The notes under the pieces are model-generated. The model saw only the letters and a program-made list of their open reading frames with translations. It was not told where the DNA came from and did not search any database. A stretch of DNA of 64,000 nucleotides from Gambelia wislizenii (Eukaryota; Chordata; Lepidosauria; Squamata; Crotaphytidae), in the NCBI GenBank assembly GCA_030847615.1, contig JAUMIR010000004.1:221887001-221951000 (forward strand). The letters are read 5' to 3'. Shown one piece after another: positions 47,577 through 57,292 of the stretch (positions are counted from its first letter, which is position 1; each line of letters opens with the position of its first letter). A program made the position numbers and the translations under genes.

Positions 47577-47971
47577 CAGCCACCTCCCAAAAATAGTACT
47601 CTATGGTGAACTCGCCATGGGTCAGCGTAAGAGGGGTGCTCCTAGAAAGCGATACAAGGACTCCCTGAAACAACATCTCAGGCTCAGCCAAATTGATCAC
47701 CAACAATGGTCTGCCCTGGCCTCACATTGGGAGGCATGGAGATGCACTATCCACAATGCTGCAGCCTTATTTGAGAACACACGCCAAACAAGTCTTGAAG
47801 AGAAACGACAACGCAGAAAGAATCACAACCCAGAAACATCACCCAAGGAGACCTTCTGCTGTGCTTTCTGTAACTGGACTTATTTATCTCGGATTGGCCT
47901 TTTTTAGTCATCAGCGTGCTTGCAGAAAGTGCGGGATGAGTCCTTCCTGAATCTTTGTTTGAGAAGAAAAG

Positions 47972-48011
<40 letters not shown>
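47577..48011 (+). mobile_element. Second copy of the zinc-finger LINE 3' end
   Basis: Starts within the HLPKIVLYGEL block and runs to a (GA)n tail at 47974-48010. It is very similar to 47121-47545, differing at scattered sites (LGQ against LSQ; CNWTC against CNWTY). It lies in the same orientation only 32 bp after the first copy's tail. It is either a separate 5'-truncated insertion or a tandem duplication. Confidence 0.88.
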
Positions 48012-48012
<1 letters not shown>

Positions 48013-48189
48013 ATCCATGTGCTGAATGCCTGCAATTTCACCTGTCTAGTAGGACATCTCCGTGGAATGGGTAGCATTTCAGAGAAAGTGATATTTGAAG
48101 TTGGCACTGGTTTCCTAGCACATAATTTGGATTCCACAAGTTCATGATTATATTTCCCCAGTGTATAACACAAATACTGATTGTACCCC
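48012..48189. other. No recognisable feature
   Basis: No repeat or gene that I can support. Confidence 0.4.
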
Positions 48190-48282
48190 AACAGTTATCT
48201 ACTGGGGTATGCAAAGTCCTGCATAGCAGGAGGTTGGACTAGATTGCCCTTGTGGTCTCTTCCAGCTCTATGATTCTAAAGT
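48190..48282 (+). mobile_element. CR1 LINE 3' terminal fragment
   Basis: Plus strand 'ggaggttggactagattgcc', 'cttgtggtctcttccagctc' and 'tatgattctaaag', the CR1 3' end including one tail unit. This is the same sequence, in opposite orientation, as the start of the CR1 at 1290. Confidence 0.85.
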
Positions 48283-48899
48283 CCTGATATGAGCTACATG
48301 CTCCTCACAAACCCAGCAGCTTATGTCTCCAATGATCAAATCTCTCAATACCAGGAATGCCCTGCCCTCTGGAAGCCTATTCTCAACACAAGATCATGGC
48401 TGCTTATTCTCCAGGGAATGGGTTTCTTCTAAGGGACATTTCTTCAGAGAGGGGGGGGAGAGGGAGGGAGAGACTCTCCTTCCCATGACCTGGTTGCTCC
48501 ATGAGAAATGAAGCTATTAGTCTGGGAGTGGCATGCTGTTATCACAACACCAAGGCTTCATTGACCAGCCTCTCTGCCTCTTGTAGTTTCTCCAGGTCAA
48601 AGGAGGGAAAGAAATTCTTTCTTGAGCTCCAAAAGCTTATTTCACTGAGAATATACCCACAACCTCCATCTAACAGACAAACAGTGATACATCTGACGCT
48701 CTACACAATACACTTCAGAGACTCCATACCCCTGCTGTATTTTTACCTTCATAGCTCTTCTTCTTTACTACTCAGGAAGCAATGTTATTTACTGAAAGAT
48801 GTGGGCATGAGTTACTTGCCCTGGCCTCTTTGCCTCATTTGCCAAACCTGCATTAGTGTGTCATGCCCACTTGCTTACTTCTTACTATTTTGACACTGT
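48283..48899. other. No recognisable gene
   Basis: A G-rich and purine-rich patch is at 48445-48475. The 130-codon plus frame at 48501-48893 has no recognised domain. Confidence 0.45.
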
Positions 48900-49496
48900 A
48901 GAGATTATCAGACAGGAACGCAAAAAGTGTTCCTGTTCCACAATCTCCACTCCCGCTCCTGTCCCACCACAATCACCCTCCCACTACACTTACCTTTTCT
49001 TCTGACAACAGGGCAGCCCAGGAGTGAACAGAGCTCTAGCAGAGCTCCATTCACTTCCTGGAGTGAAATCCTGTGGATTCTTGCAAGACATGAGCGCGGG
49101 AAATTCAAAAATAAAAATAACACCAACAATTTTACAAGAAGCACAAAAACACACTTTAAAATGTACAAGTAACCTTGGGAGGGTCATAAAAAGTGTGTCC
49201 CTTACCTGGATGTCCCAATCTCATCCGGAAGTGTTCTGACAGGGACTGCCCATTGACGCTGGGATCTTGCCAGAGAAATGGGACACTTTGTCGCACACAG
49301 CCAAATCCAGAACAGAAATGGATGGGGGATCTATTGACGGCTTCTCCCATCAATAAAAAGCAGCACCCACAGAATGGCAGCAGAACGGGTGCATAACAAT
49401 GGGGGATGACGTTGTCTGGTAAGGGAGCCCTTTTGCCATCTCCTGGCGTTGCTGTAATGCCACTTTTGATGAGTCTGATAATTTCCTGTGTCTATG
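48900..49496 (-). mobile_element. DNA transposon, GGA..TATCAGAC type, full length
   Basis: 597 bp with TGT on both sides (48897-48899, 49497-49499). Left end 'agagattatcagacaggaac', right end 'gatgagtctgataatttcc'. Interior hairpin 'tctattgacggcttctccca' with 'catcaataaaaag' (49331-49363). This is the best-preserved reference for the minus-oriented copies at 1 and 24182. All frames over it are non-coding. Confidence 0.92.
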
Positions 49497-51049
49497 GGGT
49501 GGAACCAGTTTCCTTAGAATTGTGGCAGGCCTCCCTTCCTTTTATAGCCCTGTCCATTATTCTAATGTAAAGTTAGTGTGGTGGTTCACAGTTACTGCTA
49601 GGATTAGCTGAATTTCTTTGGTAATGTAAAGGCTTTTTGTGTTAGCTCTGCATTAACAAAGTTTGGCAATATCACATTTCTACTTATGTGACTACTGTTG
49701 CCATTGCTGTTAATGCTGTTTTTAATAGGCATTGAACAGAACATCGACAAAGACATAGTTACCTCCAGAGAGTGATTTTGAGCGCCAATATGATGTCTGC
49801 TGTGCACACGGTGCCTTGGGCTACATATAAAATCACTTGATAACCAAAAACTACGCATGCAGAAGAAATCTGAAGTACCAGAATTAGACCATCACCCCCA
49901 TTCCATTATGCAGCAGTAAGCAAACAATTGTTTTATTGCAAATCCTTTCTAATTAAACGTTAGTCACACACTCCCCCCTGCCCTGTTTTCTGAGGTAAAA
50001 ACTGAAAAGCTAAAAAACAGCAACACCTCTGACCTAACTTGAATAGCCTAATTAAGCATTATGGTGGCCTTAAGACTAAATTAGCCATTATGTTCTTTCT
50101 GCTATAGTGGCGATCAATGGACTTTGCCACATCCCAAGTAAGGGCAAATGCAGGCTAAAACTATATATGTACCTGTAATATATAACAACCTCTGTCCACA
50201 AACATCTCTGCAAACATGCAATGGGGAGTGAATGAGGAGAATATAACAGAGGAGTTGGAGGGGGGGGAGCATTTGGTGGGAAGAGAAAGGAAAACAATAG
50301 GTACAGATTTCCACCAGTTTCCTCAGGCATCCATAGCAGCTGCTTAATGATACATGTATCATTATATCCTGGAGTAGTTGGAGGGCAAAAACAGAGTTGA
50401 TTACACTACAGACAATTGTTTCACAATAATTCCAGGCCATTTTTCATTAGCTGCCTCTCCTCACAGCAAAACCGAGGATAATTTTTTAGGGGAAAAAAAC
50501 TTCTGTCTCTCAAAGGTTGTCCAGCAGTTAAAGATTTTTAATAATTCATCATGCGAAACATTGAGAGCTAAATGCTAAATTTCCCCAGCAATAACAACAA
50601 AAAGATGAATGGGAGGGAACCAAGGTTAACTTGCTTTGACAGAAGCAAAGGGGTACTTTCCCATGATTTATTGGTACATTTTTTTTTATTACTCCGCTCT
50701 TGTTTGAAATGTGTTGTCACTCTTGTCTGTTGAGTCAAACCAGTTCATGCTGAGCAAGCTGATTAAGTAACTGATTAAAAACAAAGCAGTGTCTGCCCTT
50801 AATCACTTGTGGTCTCTGGCAAGTGGTGGTATCACTTCTAAATTTACTTGTAGTGCATTCTTTGCCAATAAGTCCCACTCATTAAATACCACATTAGACT
50901 TTCATGTCAGCCATTTGATTGTCTGTAGGATTTCCTACCTTAAAAGTTCTGTTAGTTTTACCAAAAATCTCTCTCTCCCTTTCTCATTCCTCTCTTTACC
51001 TCCCTGCTCTCCCAAAGCCAGGACTTAGAAAAGTTACTCAGGGGACAAT
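49497..51049. other. Unique-looking stretch, candidate conserved blocks
   Basis: No gene or repeat recognised. The parts at about 49905-50110 and 50395-50640 hold homeobox-like AT-rich motifs ('aatcctttctaattaaacgt', 'cctaattaagcattatgg', 'taataattcatcatgc') in otherwise non-repetitive DNA. Confidence 0.45.
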
Positions 51050-51077
51050 GGACTTTATCAGACAGACAAAATACCAC

Positions 51078-51134
<57 letters not shown>

Positions 51135-51978
51135 CTTTTCTTCACAAACGAATATTCAGGAAGGACTCATCCCGCACGTTCTGCAAGTGCACTGATGACT
51201 AAAAAGGCCAATCCAAGATAAACAATTCCGGTTGCAGAAAGCACAGCAGAAGCTCTCCTTGGGTGATGTTTCCGGGTTGTAATTCTTTCTGCATTGTCAT
51301 TTCTCTTCAAGACTTGTTCAGCATGAGTTCTCAAATAAGGCTGCAGCATTGTGGATAGTGCGTCTCCAAGCCTCCCGATGTGAGACCACGGCGGACCATT
51401 GTTGGTGATCAAATTGGCCGAGCCGGCATAACATAACTATGAAAGGGCTTGCAGATCAGATGACATTGCCGTTTTGCGGTTATGTCCTTTCAAATCCCAT
51501 ACCCCACACCTTTTAATTGACGGCTTAAGCCATCAATAGATCTCCTGTGATGCTTTTGTGCTGCCATTGCCAGCATGCAAAACCTTGGGCCATTTAACTC
51601 TCGTCACTGCAGCGAGAGTGGCCGGTCTGGTGCAAACATTTCTGGGTCAGATTGGGACATCCAGGTAACTTTTGATTTTTTTATGACCCTCCCCAGGTTA
51701 CTTGGGACTTTTAAACTGTGCCTAGGTGCTTGGTGTCACTTTTAAAGCTTTATTTGTGTTTTTATTTTTAAATTTTCTGTGCGATGAAGTCTCACAGGAT
51801 TTTGAATGAGGGGAACCTATATTGCTTTATTGCTGGGGAACCTTTGCCGGGAGAGAAAGGTAAGTGCAGGGGGGTGTGTGTGTTCTTTTGCCAGCATAGA
51901 AATTGGTTTTTTGTTTTTGTTGTTTTTGTTTTTGTGCTGGCAAAATAACCTTTTAAAAGGGGTCATCTGATAATGTCC
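51050..51978 (+). mobile_element. DNA transposon, GGACTTTATCAGAC type, split by a LINE fragment
   Basis: Left end 'ggactttatcagacagacaa', right end 'gtcatctgataatgtcc'. Flanks AAT and ATA. Without the 51080-51427 insert it is about 580 bp, the normal size. The interior contains 'ttttaattgacggcttaagc', 'gaccctccccaggttacttg' and 'ggaacctttgccgg'. Confidence 0.87.
51080..51427 (-). mobile_element. Third copy of the zinc-finger LINE 3' end, nested
   Basis: Minus strand. In sense it starts in the LGQFDHQQWS region ('ctcggccaatttgatcacca') and ends in a (GA)n tail, seen here as (CT)n at 51082-51132. CAT on both sides (about 51079-51081 and 51428-51430) suggests a short target duplication. The 5' truncation is further downstream than in the second copy. 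Confidence 0.87.
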
Positions 51979-53293
51979 ATAGGCAGAGTATAATGCTCTG
52001 TCCAGGCAGTTTTGTGTCCTCCCTGTGCCCCAGCAACTGTCAGGAGGGACTTCTGCTTCTTACTGGTTGGGAAGGGAGGGATGGGAAAGGAAAGGAAATT
52101 CAGATTATTTAAGCAGTTGGTTTCAGCTCATGGGGGTGGGGTGAAAGAGAGAAATGGGGCTATACTTACAAAATGGAGCACACCCTCCTTTTCTTTCCTG
52201 GGAGCTCAGTCCAGCTATATCATCATTGTCTGAATTGTCTCTCTCCCCCCTCCCCACTGCCCCAGTAAGCACCTCCTGGGCTTGACAGGTGGTGGAGGGA
52301 GGTCTTGGACAGAGTGCAAAGGACTACAGAATAGCTCCCTACACCCCATCCAAATAGAGTAACATGCATGGGTAAGCCAAAAATATGCACGTCTATCACT
52401 AACAGGATGCCCCCCTATAACTGCTAGACTCTCCCACCTGTCATTGCCATGGGGAAGTCCCAAAAAGTAATTTCCCATTCTCTGACCCAAACAAATCCCT
52501 TACTGTCAGACTAGGCTACCTAGTTCCCTCCAGGATGTTTGGGACTACATATGCCATACCACCTGGCCATTATCAGGGTGACTAGGGCTGTGAGAAGCTT
52601 GTACTCAAAAAATGCTTGGGGGGCAACAGGTTGCCTACTCCTGAGGTCAACTTGTATCTCATTCTTCTTATCTCCACAGTAATGTACATAAAGACATATC
52701 TGTTGCCATATTTCTTATCATTGTAAGTTATAGGTGATGCATTGTTGAAGAAGAGGCACCTACCACATCATCTTAACCACAGGGTTGAAGGCTCTTGGGG
52801 CTAGATTTTCTCATAGCTCCTGCCAGCCCATGAGTCAGGTTACATGTGGTCCTCTGATGCCATTGGATCTTCAGCCGAAACTTCCTACAGTTAGTACCTC
52901 ACTCAGGGATTCAGCTTTATTTTGTTACTTTTTTTTCCTGGCCAGGGAAAGCCTGGTTGGAGTGAAGCCAACTAAGGATACAGCTTCATTTCCTTCTCAG
53001 ATTTCCCATGTATAGGCATCCACCAGCTGATTCCTGGCAAGCAAAAATGAGGGAAAGGCAAAATTGACTAAGATAGCCCGTTCCCAATCTGGAAAATGGA
53101 GAGGGACTGAAACCAACTTGAGGTTCAAACAATTTCCAGAGTAGGTACTAGAGAGTGACCTTCAACCTTAAAGTTTCCCCATTTATTTGGTTCTTCCTGC
53201 AGCACAGGAACTTTGAAGGACCAGAACTCTATGATCACTCCATGGGGCAATGGGCAGAGGAGCTGCTGCCTGTGGCTGCTCCTACATACCCAT
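51979..53293. other. No recognisable gene
   Basis: No repeat family or coding region recognised. Confidence 0.45.
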
Positions 53294-53549
53294 TACAGTA
53301 GGACCCTGTATCCACTTATTCATTATCTACTGATTCAATTAACCATGGGACACAAAACAGCACATCTGCCATGGAGTATTCCTAGAAAATATGTCCTCTC
53401 TAGCCATTTTCTAAGTCCTCCAAGGCAACTCTATGATATTTTAAACTGGACACCCCATTATTTTCAATAGCATTCACTACTATCCACAGTTTTTGGTATC
53501 CATGCCCCCCCCAGAACAAATCCCCGGCGGATACGGGGGTCGTACTGTA
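53294..53549. mobile_element. Tigger/pogo-like MITE
   Basis: 256 bp including TA at each edge. Ends 'tacagtaggaccctgtatcc' and 'atacgggggtcgtactgta'. The layout matches the element at 29093 (phrases 'gggacacaaaa', 'tcctctctag'). Confidence 0.85.
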
Positions 53550-54555
53550 TATGTTTACGACTTGATTGTTACCAAACCCGTGAGATGGAGAAAGCTATAC
53601 AACTGAATGTCTCAATAATATTTAGCTTTGCACTATGAAATGTGTGCAGGTAAGACAAATTGACGTGCAATATTGTGTAGGTGAGACAAAAATAAAACTG
53701 CCTTTGGTCTAAGAATTTCATTTTTTTTAAAATGAACTGGAAGGGGGTGGAAAGCCTCTAATAAAGAGAAATGAGGTATACATCTATAAATGCCACAGTT
53801 ACCATAGCCATGTTGAGGCATTCTTTTTTAGGCAATAATGAACATGCATGGGGTACTGTTCCTGCACTTCTCGAACCCTACTCCAGTTTTGTGCCATCCG
53901 TATATCATATCAGGTTGTGAGGTTTTCTTTTTTTCCCCACATGGAAAATCTTAGACATTTTCTGTACACGTTTCCCATAATGTATGTATTTTTGTACATA
54001 TTTTCCCTAAGGTTCTATGCACATTTCTCACTGATTACAGTCGGTTTGTCTGTATTTTTCAACAGCATGTGTTAACTGTATGCTTACACACATACACACA
54101 AACATACAAATTGTGCATATTTTATTTCTTTGAAATGACCATATCTTGCAGACATATGACTTTCTGAGATGAGGTCTGCTCCTCTCCTTGATTTTCTAAT
54201 GGATTTTCTCTCTCTCCCAAAAAGTGGTTGAAAAAGGAACCTCAAAATTTTCAGCCTAGCATTAAAACATAGCTTCTTGTTTAAGTGAAATGATACACTG
54301 GATAGTTTAGGACAGAAGCCAATGCTTCTTTTATCTTCCTGGTGGCTACATCAGAGAAGGAGAGGGGAGGCCTTGGGTTCATGCATATAACACTTAAAAC
54401 TAGGATCCCAAACAAGTCTTTGTGTTATGCTATAAGTTATATTAGAAAAATTTAAAGATTTGATTTTGTTTTATTATGCCATATGGTCTTGTGGGACTAG
54501 AACATCTAGAGCAACTGATGCATCTTTCCAGCCTCAAACCATAATAAATGTCTTA
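53550..54555. other. AT-rich, no gene
   Basis: No supported gene. The region around 53940-54110 repeats the words 'ttttctgtacacgtttccca', 'tattttccct' and 'catttctcac', also found near 43262-43350, so it may be a diverged unnamed repeat. Confidence 0.4.
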
Positions 54556-55196
54556 GGGGTTGTCTAGACAGTGAAAATAATCCTAATAGAATTTGCAGAG
54601 AATACATTTTGTCCCAATGAGATCCGACCAAGATTTATGGGTTTTGGAAGGAAGGGGGCCCAAAACTCCATTTGTTGCATGGGAAAAGCCTTTGTGGCTT
54701 TCTCTAAGTTTTTTTTTAATAATGCGTGGAAGTGCGCATTGCTGCTTGTTTGGACATTCAATTTGCATCACAGCACATTCTTGGTGAGGGCGGAAGTGAA
54801 AAGCTGGTTGGTTGGAGGTGTGCAGTGGATGGGCTTGCCAGCAATGAAGTAGTCGGAAGCACCATTTTGGAGTTTTGAGTTATCGATTATGTGCTTTTTT
54901 GCTGTGCTGAGGTGACCAAACAGTATTTTTAGGTGGAAGGTTGCACTTGTGCACCTTTGATTTACAGTTTTAAAAAGTTACTGTGTAGCGGCGACAACTT
55001 GTGGAGAATAACAACATGAGTTATTCACTTTTGGCCACCATCTTGATTCACAGGTATGGCTGTATGTAAACTTTAAGCACAGATAGTTTCACATACCAGT
55101 GATTTTGCCAATGGACCATGGAGACAAATGAATGGTGCTGCAAATTAGTGTTAATGTGCAGCAATCCACATTGTATCTTCTCATCTTGACAAGCCC
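54556..55196. mobile_element. Inverted-repeat DNA transposon, GGGNTTGTC type
   Basis: 641 bp with TTA on both sides (54553-54555, 55197-55199). Left end 'ggggttgtctagacagtgaa'; right end reversed GGGCTTGTCAAGATG, matching the terminal repeat of 14666. The interior ('gaaggaagggggcccaaaac', 'aatgcgtggaagtgcgcatt') resembles the left part of the element at 43430, so the two types may be related. Confidence 0.8.
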
Positions 55197-55199
55197 TTA

Positions 55200-55421
55200 G
55201 GCTGCATCTGCACTGCAGAAATAATCCAGTTTGACACTGCTTTAACTGCCATGGCTCAATGCTATAGAATTCTGGGATCTGTAATCTTGTGAGATATTTA
55301 GCTTCTTCTATCAGAGAGCTCAGGTGCCACAACAAACTGCAAATCCCAGGATTCCATGGCATTGAGCCAAGGCAGTTAAAGCAGTTTCAAACTGGATTAT
55401 TTCTTCAGTGCAGATGCAGCC
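55200..55421. mobile_element. 222-bp palindromic MITE, copy 2
   Basis: Termini 'ggctgcatctgcactgcaga' and 'ttcagtgcagatgcagcc' with TTA on both sides (55197-55199, 55422-55424). Exactly as long as the copy at 28349. It shares its left TTA with the right TTA of the preceding element. Confidence 0.92.
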
Positions 55422-55424
55422 TTA

Positions 55425-56121
55425 CCCTTTAGTGTTCCACGGGACTCCTTGTTGCAAAACAGTCTAACACAAATATCCATATGAATGATGAAGCCTAAAA
55501 ACTGAACTTGTTTATAGAATACCAAGTCTTAGCTATTTGCAATCTGTTTCTATCTCTATATTTTAAAAAAGAAGTAAAATATATGATGCCTAGGCCATTT
55601 CAATAACCCTTGTGAGGACTGTGTGGCTCATTTTATGCAAATGGTTTTGTGACTTGCTGGAAGATTGATAATAATTCAGCACCTCAAAACTTTGCAACTC
55701 TGCCCTGCAGAAGTTACTGTTCTTTGTGGCTGAAATGTATATCCAACAGAGGCATTTGAGGAGATGGATAATTCTTTCAAATTTGTTTTCAGGTTCTCAT
55801 TTTCTCAGTGGGAAATCTATTCCATCCCAATTCTTCCACAGATTGCAGTTACTTTTAGTCCATATTCTATACACATATTTTAAATGTTTGCCTTGTTGTT
55901 TGCACATTTTCAAACATAAACATTTCCACAAGGAATTTCTCAATGAATAAATGGGTTGGGTGTAGATTTTTTCAAAACAGAAATAAGATTTTTAAAATAA
56001 AAGGTATACACATTTTTGTTGTTATAGTTGTTTTGCAAGCTACCTCACAAACCTCAGAACTGTACTGAATGGGCACAAACTGTACTCTGGTTCACATATG
56101 GGTTCTAGGAGTGCAAATTTA
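55425..56121. other. No recognisable feature
   Basis: No repeat or gene that I can support. Confidence 0.4.
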
Positions 56122-56700
56122 GGACTTTATGAGATGCTGCAAAAATGGTGTCATAAGGATGCCAAATTAACTGGAAAGGGCACACATGCCAGACAACTTC
56201 ATGCTTTTGCGTTATTGTCTGGTCAAAAAGGCATTCTTTTTTATTGATGTATCAAGCTGTCAATAGATCTCCTGTGGCATTTTTTTGCCGGTATTGCGAG
56301 TGTTTGAAAACACATGCCATTGTCCTCTCATGGTTACACCATCAATTGGCAGTCCCACCAGAACACTTCCAGGTGAGAACGCAAAAGCCAAGCAGGGGAT
56401 ACTATTTTTATGAACCTCCCTGGTTTACTTCGAAGCTATAAAGTGTGTTTCTATGCTTTTATGTACATTTTGTGTGTTTATTTTGCTGTATTTTTAATTT
56501 AAAACATGCTCACATCCTCTCGTGAGAATCACTGAGATCACGAATGTGGAAGGAAACATTTGTGCTCTGGTAATGCTGGGGCTGCTTTTTTTTCTTGCAA
56601 TTAAAGGTAAATTTGATGAAAAGGGTTATTGTGCTGGGACAAGTACACTGTAAAATATGGTGGGACAGAAATGTTTATGGACGTTCGTCTGATAAAGTCC
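56122..56700 (+). mobile_element. DNA transposon, GGACTTTATCAGA type, left of tandem pair
   Basis: 579 bp with TTA on both sides (56119-56121, 56701-56703). Left end 'ggactttatgagatgctgca', right end 'ttcgtctgataaagtcc'. The interior has 'tttttattgatgtatcaagc' with 'tgtcaatag' and 'acacttccaggtgagaacgc'. Confidence 0.92.
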
Positions 56701-56703
56701 TTA

Positions 56704-57289
56704 AGACTTTATCAGATCCTGCAAATATGGCATCATAAGGATGCCTAATTATTGTGAAAGGGTGCACATACCAGATGGCATTGTCCTTTCACAATCTTGT
56801 ATTGTTAAAAAGCCATACTTTTTTATTGACTGCCCAAGCTGTCAATAGGTCCCCCGTAGCGCTTTTTTGCCAACATTGCCAGCGTTTAAATCCGCAGACC
56901 ATTGTACTCACGTGAATGCAGCATCAATGGCTGGTCCAGCCAGAACACATCTGGGTGAGATCACAAAATCCAGGTAGGTGATGCACTTTTTATGACCCTC
57001 CCCACTTTACTTGGGAGTTTTACAGTGTGTTTATGTGCTTTGTGTAACCTTTACTTTGTTATTTTTGTTTTTATTTTTGAATTTCTCATGCTATGTATTC
57101 TCATAAGAATCCATGGGATTTCAATAGAGGAAGTGAATGGAGCTCCATTCACTCCTCATTCATTGCTGGGGAAGCCTTTTCACACAGATGCAAGGTAAGC
57201 GTGCTTATGGGGAGTTCTTTTGCCGGCATAAAAACATCACAAATTATGCCAGCAAAAGAACAGATTTAGGGGGTGGTCTGATAAAATCC
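56704..57289 (+). mobile_element. DNA transposon, GGACTTTATCAGA type, right of tandem pair
   Basis: 586 bp with TTA on both sides (56701-56703, 57290-57292). Left end 'agactttatcagatcctgca', right end 'tggtctgataaaatcc'. Same internal order and orientation as the left copy, with many substitutions between them. Confidence 0.92.
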
Positions 57290-57292
57290 TTA

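Noticed and set aside
48501..48893. 130-codon plus frame
   Set aside because: No domain recognised, no conserved context, composition typical of chance frames.
7375..57292. Calling the whole 3-bp family PIF/Harbinger outright
   Set aside because: No transposase is present and several target triplets (TGT, TCT, ATG, CAT) are not TWA, so the superfamily is left open.
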